From Streptomyces katrae (lineage in GTDB: Bacteria > Actinomycetota > Actinomycetes > Streptomycetales > Streptomycetaceae), in the NCBI RefSeq assembly GCF_002028425.1, contig NZ_CP020042.1:3596001-3660000 (forward strand): a DNA stretch of 64,000 bases, given 5' to 3'. Both the position numbers and the translations under genes were made by a program. Shown here piece by piece: positions 17,651 to 26,376 of this stretch (its first letter is position 1; each line of letters opens with the position of its first letter). Below the pieces are notes generated by a model. It was not told the DNA's origin. It worked only from the letters and a program-made list of their open reading frames with translations, and did not search any database.

Positions 17651-20056
17651 TCAGGAGACCGTCGCCGGGTCCGCCGGCTGGGCCACGCGCTCCGCGGCGG
17701 CCCCCTCCCCCTCGTCGTCGCCGACGGCGATGCCGCGGCGCTTGGAGGCGTACACCGCGCCGATGATGACCAGCAGCGCGAGCGCCGCGACCACGGCCCG
17801 GACGGTCACGCTCGCGTCCGCGCCGTAGCTGAACTGCACGACGGCCGGGGCGATCAGCAGGGCCACCAGGTTCATGACCTTCAGCAGCGGGTTGATGGCC
17901 GGACCGGCGGTGTCCTTGAAGGGGTCGCCGACCGTGTCGCCGATGACGACCGCGGCGTGGGCCTCGCTGCCCTTGCCGCCGTGGTGGCCGTCCTCGACGA
18001 GCTTCTTCGCGTTGTCCCACGCGCCACCCGAGTTGGCGAGGAAGACCGCCATCAGGGTGCCGCAGCCGATGGCGCCCGCGAGGAAGGAGCCGAGCGCACC
18101 GACGCCGAGGGTGAAGCCGACCGCGATCGGGGTGAGCACGGCGAGCAGACCCGGCGTGGCCAGTTCGCGCAGGGCGTCCTTGGTGCAGATGTCCACGACG
18201 CGCCCGTACTCGGGCTTCTCGGAGTAGTCCATGATCCCGGGGTGCTCGCGGAACTGGCGGCGCACCTCGTAGACGACGGCGCCCGCGGAGCGGGACACGG
18301 CGTTGATGGCCAGGCCCGAGAACAGGAACACGACGGCCGCGCCGAGGATCAGGCCGACCAGGTTGTTGGGCTGGGCGATGGAGAGGCTGAGGTTCATCTC
18401 CCCGGCCTTGGCGCCGACCGACTTGACCGCGTTGGTGATGGCGTCGTTGTACGAGCCGAAGAGCGCGGCCGCGGCCAGGACGGCGGTGGCGATGGCGATG
18501 CCCTTGGTGATGGCCTTGGTGGTGTTGCCGACGGCGTCGAGGTCGGTGAGGACCTGGGCGCCGGCGCCCTCGACGTCGCCGGACATCTCCGCGATGCCCT
18601 GGGCGTTGTCGGAAACCGGGCCGAAGGTGTCCATGGCGACGATGACGCCGACCGTGGTGAGCAGGCCGGTGCCGGCCAGTGCCACCGCGAAGAGCGCGAG
18701 CATGATCGACGTGCCGCCGAGCAGGAAGGCCCCGTAGACGCCGAGGCCGATGAGCAGCGCCGTGTAGACGGCGGACTCCAGGCCGACGGAGATGCCGGCG
18801 AGGACCACGGTGGCGGGGCCGGTCAGCGAGGTCTTGCCGATGTCCCGGACGGGGCGGCGGTTGGTCTCGGTGAAGTAGCCGGTCAGCTGCTGGATCAGGG
18901 CCGCGAGCACGATGCCGATGGCGACGGCGACGACGGCCAGGACGCGCGGGTCGCCGGAGTGGCCGAGGATCGCGGCGTCCTCGACCCCGGTGAGCTCCTT
19001 GTAGGTGGCCGGGAGGTAGGCGTAGACGGCGGCCCCGACGAGCACCAGGGAGATCACGGCGGAGATGAAGAAGCCGCGGTTGATCGCCGTCATCCCGCTG
19101 CGGTCGGCGCGGCGCGGGGCCACGGCGAAGATGCCGATCATGGCGGTGATGACGCCGATGGCGGGCACGATCAGCGGGAAGGCGAGGCCGAGGTCGCCGA
19201 AGGCGGCCTTGCCGAGGATGAGGGCGGCCACGAGGGTGACGGCGTAGGACTCGAAGAGGTCGGCCGCCATCCCCGCGCAGTCGCCGACGTTGTCGCCCAC
19301 ATTGTCGGCGATGGTCGCGGCATTGCGCGGATCGTCCTCCGGAATGCCCTGCTCGACCTTGCCGACCAGGTCGGCGCCCACGTCGGCGGCCTTGGTGAAG
19401 ATGCCGCCGCCCACGCGCATGAACATCGCGATGAGCGCGGCGCCGAGGCCGAAGCCCTCCAGCACCTTGGGGGCGTCGGCGGCGTAGACGAGCACGACGC
19501 AGGAGGCGCCGAGCAGGCCGAGGCCGACGGTGAACATGCCGACCACGCCGCCCGTGCGGAAGGCGATCTTCATGGCCTTGTGGGCGACTTCGGTCAGGTC
19601 CTTGGCGGGCTCGCCCTCGGCGGGGGTGGCCTCGCGGGCGGCCGCTGCGACGCGGACGTTGGCGCGCACGGCGAGGCGCATGCCGATGTAGCCGGTGGTG
19701 GCCGAGAAGAGGGCGCCGACGAGGAAGAAGGCGGAGCGCCCGGAGCGCTGCGTCCAGTCGTCGGCGGGGAGCAGGAAGAGCAGGAAGAAGACCACGACGG
19801 CGAAGATGCCGAGGGTGCGCAACTGGCGGCCCAGGTAGGCGTTCGCGCCCTCCTGCACCGCCGCCGCGATTTTCTTCATGTTGGTAGTGCCCTCGTCGGC
19901 CGCGAGGACCTGGCGGACCAGGATCTGCGCGACCACGAGGGCGGCCAGTGCGATGCCCGCGATGACGAACACGATGAGCCGGTTGTCATCCGTGAGTACT
20001 GCGGCCGCCAGATCGCCGGTGTGATCCACGGCTTGGGGGGTGAAGAGCCCCGTCAT
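17651..20056 (-). CDS. hppA: Membrane-bound proton-translocating inorganic pyrophosphatase
   Basis: 801 aa from ATG 20056, set by the strong AAGGAGGA element 6 nt upstream. About 16 hydrophobic segments. The catalytic loop DVGADLVGKVE is at 225-235, followed by the acidic DNVGDNVGDCAG block that binds Mg-PPi. Residue 514 in GNTTK is Lys; in this family Lys at that position marks the K+-independent class and Ala the K+-dependent class, so this should pump protons without needing potassium. It couples PPi hydrolysis to H+ export. A TACAAT -10 element lies at 20095-20100 and a hairpin terminator follows at 17529. Confidence 0.96.
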   Translation of the reverse strand: MTGLFTPQAVDHTGDLAAAVLTDDNRLIVFVIAGIALAALVVAQILVRQVLAADEGTTNMKKIAAAVQEGANAYLGRQLRTLGIFAVVVFFLLFLLPADDWTQRSGRSAFFLVGALFSATTGYIGMRLAVRANVRVAAAAREATPAEGEPAKDLTEVAHKAMKIAFRTGGVVGMFTVGLGLLGASCVVLVYAADAPKVLEGFGLGAALIAMFMRVGGGIFTKAADVGADLVGKVEQGIPEDDPRNAATIADNVGDNVGDCAGMAADLFESYAVTLVAALILGKAAFGDLGLAFPLIVPAIGVITAMIGIFAVAPRRADRSGMTAINRGFFISAVISLVLVGAAVYAYLPATYKELTGVEDAAILGHSGDPRVLAVVAVAIGIVLAALIQQLTGYFTETNRRPVRDIGKTSLTGPATVVLAGISVGLESAVYTALLIGLGVYGAFLLGGTSIMLALFAVALAGTGLLTTVGVIVAMDTFGPVSDNAQGIAEMSGDVEGAGAQVLTDLDAVGNTTKAITKGIAIATAVLAAAALFGSYNDAITNAVKSVGAKAGEMNLSLSIAQPNNLVGLILGAAVVFLFSGLAINAVSRSAGAVVYEVRRQFREHPGIMDYSEKPEYGRVVDICTKDALRELATPGLLAVLTPIAVGFTLGVGALGSFLAGAIGCGTLMAVFLANSGGAWDNAKKLVEDGHHGGKGSEAHAAVVIGDTVGDPFKDTAGPAINPLLKVMNLVALLIAPAVVQFSYGADASVTVRAVVAALALLVIIGAVYASKRRGIAVGDDEGEGAAAERVAQPADPATVS

Positions 20057-20094
20057 TCGTCCTCCTTGACGTGATGAGCTCAAGATGTGGACGG

Positions 20095-20100
20095 ATTGTA
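20095..20100 (-). promoter_or_regulatory. Consensus -10 (TACAAT) of hppA
   Basis: A perfect TACAAT on the minus strand, giving a 5' leader of roughly 35 nt. No good -35 is visible (TGTTTT at 17-nt spacing). Confidence 0.5.
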
Positions 20101-20258
20101 GGGAGCGCGCCCTGATCAAAACAGTGGGCGTGAAACGGAATTGGCGTGCTCTTGCTCCTCAGCAATAGATCGCGTCACTCCTTTACCCCCGAAAGAGGTA
20201 ATGGGGCAAAGCCATTGACGGCCGATCAACGATCTAGAGGATTTCCTGGGGAATGAAA

Positions 20259-20281
20259 AAGGCCCTGCTCAGCAGGGCCTT
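20259..20281 (-). terminator. Terminator of the bldG operon
   Basis: AAGGCCCTGCT (20259-20269) pairs with AGCAGGGCCTT (20271-20281) around one base. It ends in T residues on the minus strand (the AAAAA at 20256-20260) and lies 33 nt downstream of the anti-sigma gene. Confidence 0.9.
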
Positions 20282-20313
20282 GATAAAGATCGGAAGATAG
20301 GACGGGCACGGCC

Positions 20314-20754
20314 TTACGGAAGATCGGAAACCCTGGCGACGGGCCAGCGCATCCGGATCGTTCCGCCCGATTCACCACTGGTCACGGAGACGTCGTCGAC
20401 GAGCCCGCTGATCACGGCGAGCCCCATCTCGTCCTCACCGTCGGCATCCGGATCCAGGGCCGCGTCCATACCGGGCACCGGCTCGGAGGAACCGCCGGCC
20501 GGCCCGGGCACCTCGTCGCCGACCTCGATGGAGAACAGCTTCTCCTCCTCGGTCAGCACCACCCGGACGGGCGCGGTCAGCCCGTTGCTGCGGTGCAGTC
20601 CGACGGCACGGGAACAGGCCTCGCCCACGGCGAGGCGGACCTCGTCGAGGACGGCTTCCTCCACCCCCGCCCGGCGCGCCACGGCGGCCGCGACCAGGCG
20701 GGCCGTGCGGACGTGTTCGGGCTGGGCGCTGAAACGCAGTTCAACGGTGGCCAT
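20314..20754 (-). CDS. Anti-sigma factor with HATPase_c (RsbW/SpoIIAB-like) fold, BldG partner
   Basis: 146 aa from ATG 20754 (GAGGGGGA upstream). GHKL-type serine kinase/anti-sigma fold: an N-box helix with E-A-C-S-R (residues about 46-50) and a G1-type DEMGLAVISGLVDDV near the C-terminus. Proteins of this class hold a sigma factor or phosphorylate a STAS antagonist on serine. It lies 103 nt downstream of bldG in the same orientation, as in S. coelicolor (SCO3548-SCO3549), where the product is described as the anti-sigma partner of BldG. The operon ends at the hairpin at 20259. Confidence 0.9.
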   Translation of the reverse strand: MATVELRFSAQPEHVRTARLVAAAVARRAGVEEAVLDEVRLAVGEACSRAVGLHRSNGLTAPVRVVLTEEEKLFSIEVGDEVPGPAGGSSEPVPGMDAALDPDADGEDEMGLAVISGLVDDVSVTSGESGGTIRMRWPVARVSDLP

Positions 20755-20857
20755 GTGCGTCCCCCTCGGACTACAGGCGTGCCTTGACAGGGGCCCGGAC
20801 CACCCATGGTCCGGGTACCCCCGCTCCTCGACGGCTCCTCGTACCCGGAGCCGTATG

Positions 20858-21199
20858 TCAGTCGGTGGCCTGGACGGCGTCTTCCACCGAGGTGTGGATC
20901 GGGAACACCTTCGTCAGACCGGTGATCCGGAAGATCTTCAGGATGCGCTCCTGGTTGCAGACCAGACGCAGCGAGCCCTCGTGCGCACGGACGCGCTTGA
21001 GGCCTCCCACGAGCACACCGAGGCCGGTGGAGTCGAGGAAGTCCACTCGCTCCATGTCGACAACCAGGTGGTAGCTGCCGTCGTTCACCAACTCCACCAA
21101 CTGCTCGCGCAGCTTGGGCGCGGTATACACATCAATCTCGCCACCGACCTCTACGACCGTGCGGTCGCCGACAGTGCGAGTCGACAGGGACAGGTCCAC
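20858..21199 (-). CDS. bldG: Anti-sigma factor antagonist BldG (STAS domain)
   Basis: 113 aa, the same length as S. coelicolor BldG. The STAS domain carries the phosphorylation site in DFLDSTGLG at Ser57, the serine known to be essential for BldG function in aerial growth and antibiotic production. Start GTG 21199 has GGAGGA 3-4 nt upstream. The next gene encodes its anti-sigma partner; together they form a partner-switching module. The developmental sigma factor they control is not in the window. Confidence 0.95.
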   Translation of the reverse strand: MDLSLSTRTVGDRTVVEVGGEIDVYTAPKLREQLVELVNDGSYHLVVDMERVDFLDSTGLGVLVGGLKRVRAHEGSLRLVCNQERILKIFRITGLTKVFPIHTSVEDAVQATD

Positions 21200-21279
21200 G
21201 GATCCTCCAGCACCTTGCTATCGAGCGGCGCCCCCCAGGGGCCTCCCACCCGAAGGTAGGGGAGGGATCGGCTGCCGCG

Positions 21280-23721
21280 ATGGCATTCAATCACTTACCG
21301 GCAGGCGCGCACGACGCCTTGAGACCATTGTCCCGCACGTCGGTGACACACTCGGTTCCAATGGCCAACACTCACCGCCCCGGTCCGGCCACGGCACCGG
21401 CGAACCCACGACCCACCCCCGGCACCATTCTGAACCGCCTGTCACGGGGGCCTTCCCGGGCTGCGCGCATCACCCATACGGAGCACTTGCCCCCTCGGGA
21501 GGGCCGTCATGCGGTCTGGCCGCACCTGGTCCGAACGGATGTAGTGGCCGCCATCCAGGCGGCGGGCATCGAACACCCGTGGGAACACCAGGCCGCGGCC
21601 GCCGAGCTCGCCCTGCACGGCGAGTCGGTGGTCATCGCCACCGGAACCGCCTCGGGCAAGTCCCTGGCCTATCTGGCCCCCGTGCTGACGGCCCTCGCCG
21701 ACGGAGCCGAGGCGCCGAACGGGCGCGGTGCGACCGCCCTCTACCTGGCTCCGACCAAGGCTCTGGCCGCCGACCAGCGGCGCGCCGTCCGGGAACTCTC
21801 CGCACCCCTCGGGAACGCCGTGCGACCGGCCGTGTACGACGGGGACACGCCCGTCGAGGAACGCGAGTGGGTGCGCCAGTACGCCAACTACGTGCTGACC
21901 AACCCCGACATGCTGCACCGCGGCATACTGCCCTCCCATCCCCGCTGGTCCTCCTTCCTCAAGGCCCTGCGCTACGTCGTCATCGACGAGTGCCACACCT
22001 ACCGCGGCGTGTTCGGCTCGCACGTCGCCCAGGTGCTCCGACGGCTGCGCCGGCTGTGCGCCCGCTACGGCTCCGAACCGGTGTTCCTGCTGGCCTCCGC
22101 CACGGCGAGCGACCCGGCGGCCGCCGCCTCCCGGCTGACCGGAGTCCCGGTCACCGGGATCACCGACGACGCCTCCCCGCGCGGCGAGGTGGTCTTCGCC
22201 CTGTGGGAGCCGCCTCTGACCGAGCTGAAGGGCGAGCGGGGCGCCCCGGTGCGCCGCACCGCGACGGCGGAGACCGCCGACCTGCTGACCGACCTGGTGG
22301 TCCAGGGGGTCCGGACGGTGGCCTTCGTCCGTTCCCGGCGCGGCGCCGAGCTGATCTCCGTGATCGCCAAGGAGCGGCTGGCCGAGGTGGACCGGTCCCT
22401 GCCCCGGCGGGTCGCCGCCTACCGGGGCGGCTACCTGCCCGAGGAGCGCCGCGCCCTGGAGCGGGCCCTGCACTCCGGGGAACTGCTGGGGCTGGCCGCC
22501 ACCACGGCCCTGGAGCTCGGCGTGGACGTGTCCGGCCTGGACGCCGTGCTGATCGCCGGCTATCCGGGCACGCGGGCCTCGCTGTGGCAGCAGGCGGGGC
22601 GCGCCGGCCGCTCGGGGCAGGGCGCCCTGGCGGTGCTGATCGCCCGCGACGACCCGCTGGACACGTATCTGGTCCACCACCCCGAGGCCCTCTTCCGGCA
22701 GCCTGTGGAGGCCACCGTGCTGGACCCCGACAACCCCTACGTGCTGGCCCCGCACCTGTGCGCGGCCGCCGCCGAGCTGCCCCTGACCGAGGCCGACCTG
22801 GACCTCTTCGGCCCGGCCACGGCCGGGCTGCTGCCCCAGCTGGAGGCGGCGAAGCTGCTGCGGCGGCGGACCGCGGCCTGGCACTGGACCCGCCGGGAGC
22901 GCGCCTCGGACCTGACCGACATCCGCGGCGGCGGGGGCCGCCCGGTCCAGATCGTCGAGGCCGGGACCGGACGGCTGCTGGGCACGGTGGACGAGTCCGC
23001 CTCCCACACCGCGGTCCACGACGGCGCCGTCCACCTCCACCAGGGCCGCACGTACCTGGTGCGGCGGCTGGACCTGGAGGAGTCCGTCGCCCTGGTCGAG
23101 GAGGCGGACCCGCCCTTCTCCACCACGGCCCGCGACACCACCTCGATCTCCATCCTGGAGACCGAGACCGAGGTCCCCTGGGGCGCGGCCCGGCTCTGCT
23201 ACGGCTCGGTCGAGGTCACCAACCAGGTGGTGTCCTACCTGCGCCGCAAGCTGATCACCGGCGAGGTGCTCGGCGAGGCCAAGCTGGACCTGCCGCCGCG
23301 CACCCTGCGCACCCGGGCCGTGTGGTGGACGGTCACCGAGGAGCAGCTCGACGAGGCCCGGATCAACCCGGAGATCCTCGGCGGCGCCCTGCACGCCGCC
23401 GAGCACGCCTCCATCGGCCTGCTCCCGCTGTTCGCCACCTGCGACCGCTGGGACATCGGCGGGGTCTCCGTCCCGCTGCACCCGGACACCCTGCTGCCCA
23501 CGGTGTTCGTCTACGACGGCCACCCGGGCGGCGCCGGCTTCGCGGAGCGGGCCTTCCACACGGCCCGGGAATGGCTGACGGCCACCCGGGACGCCATCGC
23601 CGCCTGCGAGTGCGAGGCGGGCTGCCCCTCCTGCATCCAGTCCCCCAAGTGCGGCAACGGCAACGACCCCCTCCACAAACGCGGCGCCATCCGCCTCCTC
23701 GGCCGCCTCCTGGCCCCCTGA
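21280..23721 (+). CDS. DEAD/DEAH-box (DECH) helicase with C-terminal Cys cluster, DUF1998
   Basis: 813 aa, ATG 21280 with GGGAGGGA upstream. Superfamily 2 helicase: Walker A ATGTASGKS (120-128), LAPTKALAADQ, DECH (236-239), SATASDP (motif III), and in the second RecA domain YRGGYLPEERR, ATTALELGVDV and QQAGRAGRSGQ (motif VI). The C-terminal part ends with four cysteines (CECEAGCPSCIQSPKC), the zinc-binding DUF1998/MZB arrangement. It corresponds to recalled Rv3649 and SCO3550. The role in DNA repair or recombination is inferred. It is convergent with the pilus operon. Confidence 0.93.
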   Translation: MAFNHLPAGAHDALRPLSRTSVTHSVPMANTHRPGPATAPANPRPTPGTILNRLSRGPSRAARITHTEHLPPREGRHAVWPHLVRTDVVAAIQAAGIEHPWEHQAAAAELALHGESVVIATGTASGKSLAYLAPVLTALADGAEAPNGRGATALYLAPTKALAADQRRAVRELSAPLGNAVRPAVYDGDTPVEEREWVRQYANYVLTNPDMLHRGILPSHPRWSSFLKALRYVVIDECHTYRGVFGSHVAQVLRRLRRLCARYGSEPVFLLASATASDPAAAASRLTGVPVTGITDDASPRGEVVFALWEPPLTELKGERGAPVRRTATAETADLLTDLVVQGVRTVAFVRSRRGAELISVIAKERLAEVDRSLPRRVAAYRGGYLPEERRALERALHSGELLGLAATTALELGVDVSGLDAVLIAGYPGTRASLWQQAGRAGRSGQGALAVLIARDDPLDTYLVHHPEALFRQPVEATVLDPDNPYVLAPHLCAAAAELPLTEADLDLFGPATAGLLPQLEAAKLLRRRTAAWHWTRRERASDLTDIRGGGGRPVQIVEAGTGRLLGTVDESASHTAVHDGAVHLHQGRTYLVRRLDLEESVALVEEADPPFSTTARDTTSISILETETEVPWGAARLCYGSVEVTNQVVSYLRRKLITGEVLGEAKLDLPPRTLRTRAVWWTVTEEQLDEARINPEILGGALHAAEHASIGLLPLFATCDRWDIGGVSVPLHPDTLLPTVFVYDGHPGGAGFAERAFHTAREWLTATRDAIAACECEAGCPSCIQSPKCGNGNDPLHKRGAIRLLGRLLAP

Positions 23722-24057
23722 CCCCCGGGGCAGGGGCGGGCCCGCGCGAGCGGCGGCCGCCGGGGCGAAGGGGCCGGCCCGGACCACGGCGGTGACCTCG
23801 GCCACCTCGCCCCCGACGCGGCACCGGGCCACCACCGCCCCCTGGGCCCCGGCCACCCTCCCGGCCGCCGCACAGGCGGCGAGCGGGCCGTGCGCCCAGG
23901 TGGCCGCCGCCGCGAGGGCCGCCAGATCGGCCGCGGCCCCCGCCCGGTGCCGGGCCACCACCGCCTGGCCCAGCAGCAGCACGCCCCCGAACACCGCCAC
24001 CAGCGCGGTGGCCACCACGGTGGCCCACACCGTCGCGGAGCCCCGGTCCCGGCTCAT
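23722..24057 (-). CDS. TadE-like (Rv3654c-type) secretion-associated protein; natural stop not found
   Basis: ATG 24057 overlaps the preceding tadE stop (ATGA). The recognisable product is about 112 aa: a short Arg leader, RGSATVWATVVATALVAV hydrophobic segment, then an Ala-rich domain with two Cys (AACAAAG, ARCRVGG). It lacks the Glu at +5 of class III prepilins. The expected stop is missing: the frame stays open past the convergent helicase stop at 23721 and runs antisense to the helicase down to 21442 (871 codons). No minus-strand frame has a stop near the expected end, so a single indel would not restore one. The 3' end given is the start of the helicase overlap, not a real stop codon. 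Confidence 0.6.
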
Positions 24058-24431
24058 GGCGGCGGCCCCACGCTGTCCTCGGCCAGGGCCACCGCCCGCG
24101 CCCCGATCCGTACCGGCAGCCCTGCCGGCCCCGGGGCGGGCGCCTCCACCCGCACCCGCCACAGGTCCCCGGACCGCTCCAGCTGCACCTCGGCCCCCGG
24201 CGGGGCGGCCTGTCTGGCCGCAGCCAGCGCCGCCCCGGCCGGTTCGGACCGGGCCGCCGCCCGGGCGCCCGCCCGGGCGGCGTCCACACACCGGATCTGC
24301 GCGGCCGCGGCCATCAGCGCCCACACCAGCAGGGCCGCCAGCAGCACCAGGGCCGGAATGACGAGTGCCGCCTCCGCCGTCACATAACCCCGGTCCAGGG
24401 CGACCGGCGGCTTTCGCTCAGAAGGGCGCAT
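24054..24431 (-). CDS. TadE-family minor pilin
   Basis: 125 aa from ATG 24431. A class III prepilin-like N-terminus DRGYVTAEAALVIPALVLLAALLV has the Glu at +5 after a Gly cleavage site and a long hydrophobic helix, then a small extracytoplasmic domain. Its start overlaps the upstream flp-like gene by 14 nt and its stop overlaps the next start as ATGA, so it is translated as part of the tad operon. TadE proteins are pseudopilins required for assembly of Flp pili. Confidence 0.85.
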   Translation of the reverse strand: MRPSERKPPVALDRGYVTAEAALVIPALVLLAALLVWALMAAAAQIRCVDAARAGARAAARSEPAGAALAAARQAAPPGAEVQLERSGDLWRVRVEAPAPGPAGLPVRIGARAVALAEDSVGPPP

Positions 24432-24615
24432 CGAGCGCCTTCCCGATGGTCGACTGAAGGGCCGTCGCGACCACGTCACTCGTCACCACCTTGTACAGAA
24501 CCGCGGCGAACGCACAGGCCGCGATCGTGCCCATGGCGTATTCCGAAGTCGACATTCCGGCGTCGCTCCCGCGACCGCTCAGTGCCGCCCGCAGACGAAA
24601 CCAGATGATCCTCAT
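24418..24615 (-). CDS. Flp-like pilin (DUF4244)
   Basis: 65 aa, ATG 24615 with AGGAGG 5 nt upstream, the best ribosome-binding site in the operon. The N-terminus is basic, then Gly20 followed by M-S-T-S-E-Y: Glu at +5 and Tyr at +6, the class III prepilin cleavage signature, and a hydrophobic helix TIAACAFAAVLYKVV. It is likely the structural pilin. A 97-nt gap with its own ribosome-binding site separates it from tadC, unlike the overlapping junctions elsewhere in the operon, which would allow higher expression of the pilin. Confidence 0.85.
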   Translation of the reverse strand: MRIIWFRLRAALSGRGSDAGMSTSEYAMGTIAACAFAAVLYKVVTSDVVATALQSTIGKALDAPF

Positions 24616-24712
24616 GACAACCTCCTGTGGGATTACCTTCTTGATGTGATTTCAGGTTTTGATTGCGAAACTCCCGGCGAGAGCGCCCCGGCCTCCGGAG
24701 GGCTCCGGGATT

Positions 24713-25492
24713 TCAGCCGGCCGACAGCAGACCGGAGGCCATTCCGATCACCACCGGCGCCACCCCGACCGCCAGGAAGGCGGGGAGGAAGCACAGCCCG
24801 ACCGGCGCGGTGACGAGCACCGCGGCCCGCTGGGCCCGGGCGCCCGCCCGCCGGGAGCGGTCGGCCCGCAGGGCCGCCGCCAGCCGGGAGACCGGCTCCG
24901 CGGCGGGCGCCCCCGTCCGCGCCGCGCGCTCCAGGCATTCCGCCAGCCCCTGGGCCCCGGGTATGCCAGCCAACCTCCCCCACGCCGCTCCCGGTTCACC
25001 GCCCAGCCGCAGCTCCGCCCCCGCGAGCGCCAGCCGCTCGCCCACCGCACCGCCCAGCGACTCCCCCACCACCTCGGCCGCCTCCACCGGCCCCGCACCC
25101 GCCGCCAGACAGGCGGCCAGCAGATCCGCCGCGAACGGCAACTCCCGCTCCGCCTCCTGCGGGTCGACCCCGGCGGGAGGCCGCGGCCGGGCCGACCACC
25201 ACCGCACCCCGGTGGCGGCGCCGCACCCGGCGAGCAGCCCCCACGCCCCGCCGACCAGCACCCAGCCGGCCAGCAGCGCCCCGGCCGGCGCCGCCCACGC
25301 CACCACCACCGCCCGCACCCGGCGGCCCCGCGGCGGCCCGCGCCGCACGGGCCGGGCGGCCCGGAAGACCGCCGCGAGCCTGCGCCGCACCGCCCGCCGC
25401 CCCAGCCGCGCCGACACCGCCGAGGCCAGGCACCACACCACCGCAGCCAGGCACAGGACCGTCCCCAGCCTGTGGACCACCGGTCCGCCCAT
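24713..25492 (-). CDS. tadC: TadC-like type II secretion system F-domain protein
   Basis: 259 aa from ATG 25492, which overlaps the tadB stop by one base (TGATG). The open frame extends 100 codons further upstream but that part is tadB in another frame. Four to five hydrophobic segments and the T2SS F helical domain (AERELPFAADLLAACLAAGAGPVEAAE). TadC pairs with TadB as the inner-membrane platform of the Flp pilus machine. Confidence 0.85.
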   Translation of the reverse strand: MGGPVVHRLGTVLCLAAVVWCLASAVSARLGRRAVRRRLAAVFRAARPVRRGPPRGRRVRAVVVAWAAPAGALLAGWVLVGGAWGLLAGCGAATGVRWWSARPRPPAGVDPQEAERELPFAADLLAACLAAGAGPVEAAEVVGESLGGAVGERLALAGAELRLGGEPGAAWGRLAGIPGAQGLAECLERAARTGAPAAEPVSRLAAALRADRSRRAGARAQRAAVLVTAPVGLCFLPAFLAVGVAPVVIGMASGLLSAG

Positions 25493-26376
25493 CACCGCTC
25501 CCCCGTCCGTACGATCCGCCCGCACCACAGCAGCCCCAGCGCTTCCAGCACCCCGCCCGCCACCAGGCAGCCCCACCCCACCGGGGAGTGCAGCAGCACC
25601 TCCAGCGGATCCGCCCCGAGCGCGGTCCCCATCAGCAGCCCCACCAGCGGCAGCAGGGCGAGCACCACCGTCGTGGACCTGGCCCCCGCCAGCTGGGCCC
25701 GCAGGGACTCCTTGCGGTCCCGCTCGGCCCGCAGGGCGCCCTCCAGCCGGTCCAGGCCTGCCGCCAGGCCCGCGCCGCCGTCCACCGAGACCCGCCAGCA
25801 AGCCGCCATCGCGGCCAGCCCCTCCGCGCCCGGCTCCCCCGCCGCCTCATGGAGGGCGCAGGCCACGTCCCCGCCGAAGGCCGCGGCGGCCAGCACGGCC
25901 GCCTCCGCCGGGCCCGGACCGCCGGGACCGGCCGACGTACGCCGTATCGCCGCCGTCAGGGCCTGCCCGGGCTGGGCACCCGCCCTCAGCTCCCCGACCA
26001 CGGCCCCGCACAGCTCCACCACCCCGGCGGCCCTGGCGTCCCGCGCCCGCTCCCGCTCCCGGGCCCGCAGCCACCTGCGCAGCAGCGGCACCGAGGCCGC
26101 CCCCAGCACCAGCGGGATCACCGAGCCGCCCAGCACGGCCACCAGCAGCCCGGCCGCGAGCACCACCCCCTCCCGCCACCAGGCGGCCCGCCCCCGCACG
26201 GCCGCCACCAGCCGCCACCCGGGCGAGGGCCCGCGCGGCACGGCCGGCCCTCCTCCCGCCAGCACCAGCCGGGTCCGGCGGGACACCCCGTCGCCCCCGG
26301 CCAGCCCCCAGGCCGCCGCCCCCGCGCACAGCACCCCGGCGAACACCGGCACCGACCCGAGCGCCCCGGCGTTCAC
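25492..26376 (-). CDS. tadB: TadB-like type II secretion system F-domain protein
   Basis: 294 aa from GTG 26376, which overlaps the tadA stop as GTGA. Hydrophobic segments at both ends flank a cytoplasmic F domain (VELCGAVVGELRAGAQPGQAL, then WRVSVDGGAGLAAGLDRL). Inner-membrane platform protein of the pilus, next to TadC. The frame continues upstream for 400 codons, but only this part has F-domain features; the rest is antisense or out-of-frame reading of tadA and ssd. Confidence 0.85.
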   Translation of the reverse strand: MNAGALGSVPVFAGVLCAGAAAWGLAGGDGVSRRTRLVLAGGGPAVPRGPSPGWRLVAAVRGRAAWWREGVVLAAGLLVAVLGGSVIPLVLGAASVPLLRRWLRARERERARDARAAGVVELCGAVVGELRAGAQPGQALTAAIRRTSAGPGGPGPAEAAVLAAAAFGGDVACALHEAAGEPGAEGLAAMAACWRVSVDGGAGLAAGLDRLEGALRAERDRKESLRAQLAGARSTTVVLALLPLVGLLMGTALGADPLEVLLHSPVGWGCLVAGGVLEALGLLWCGRIVRTGER

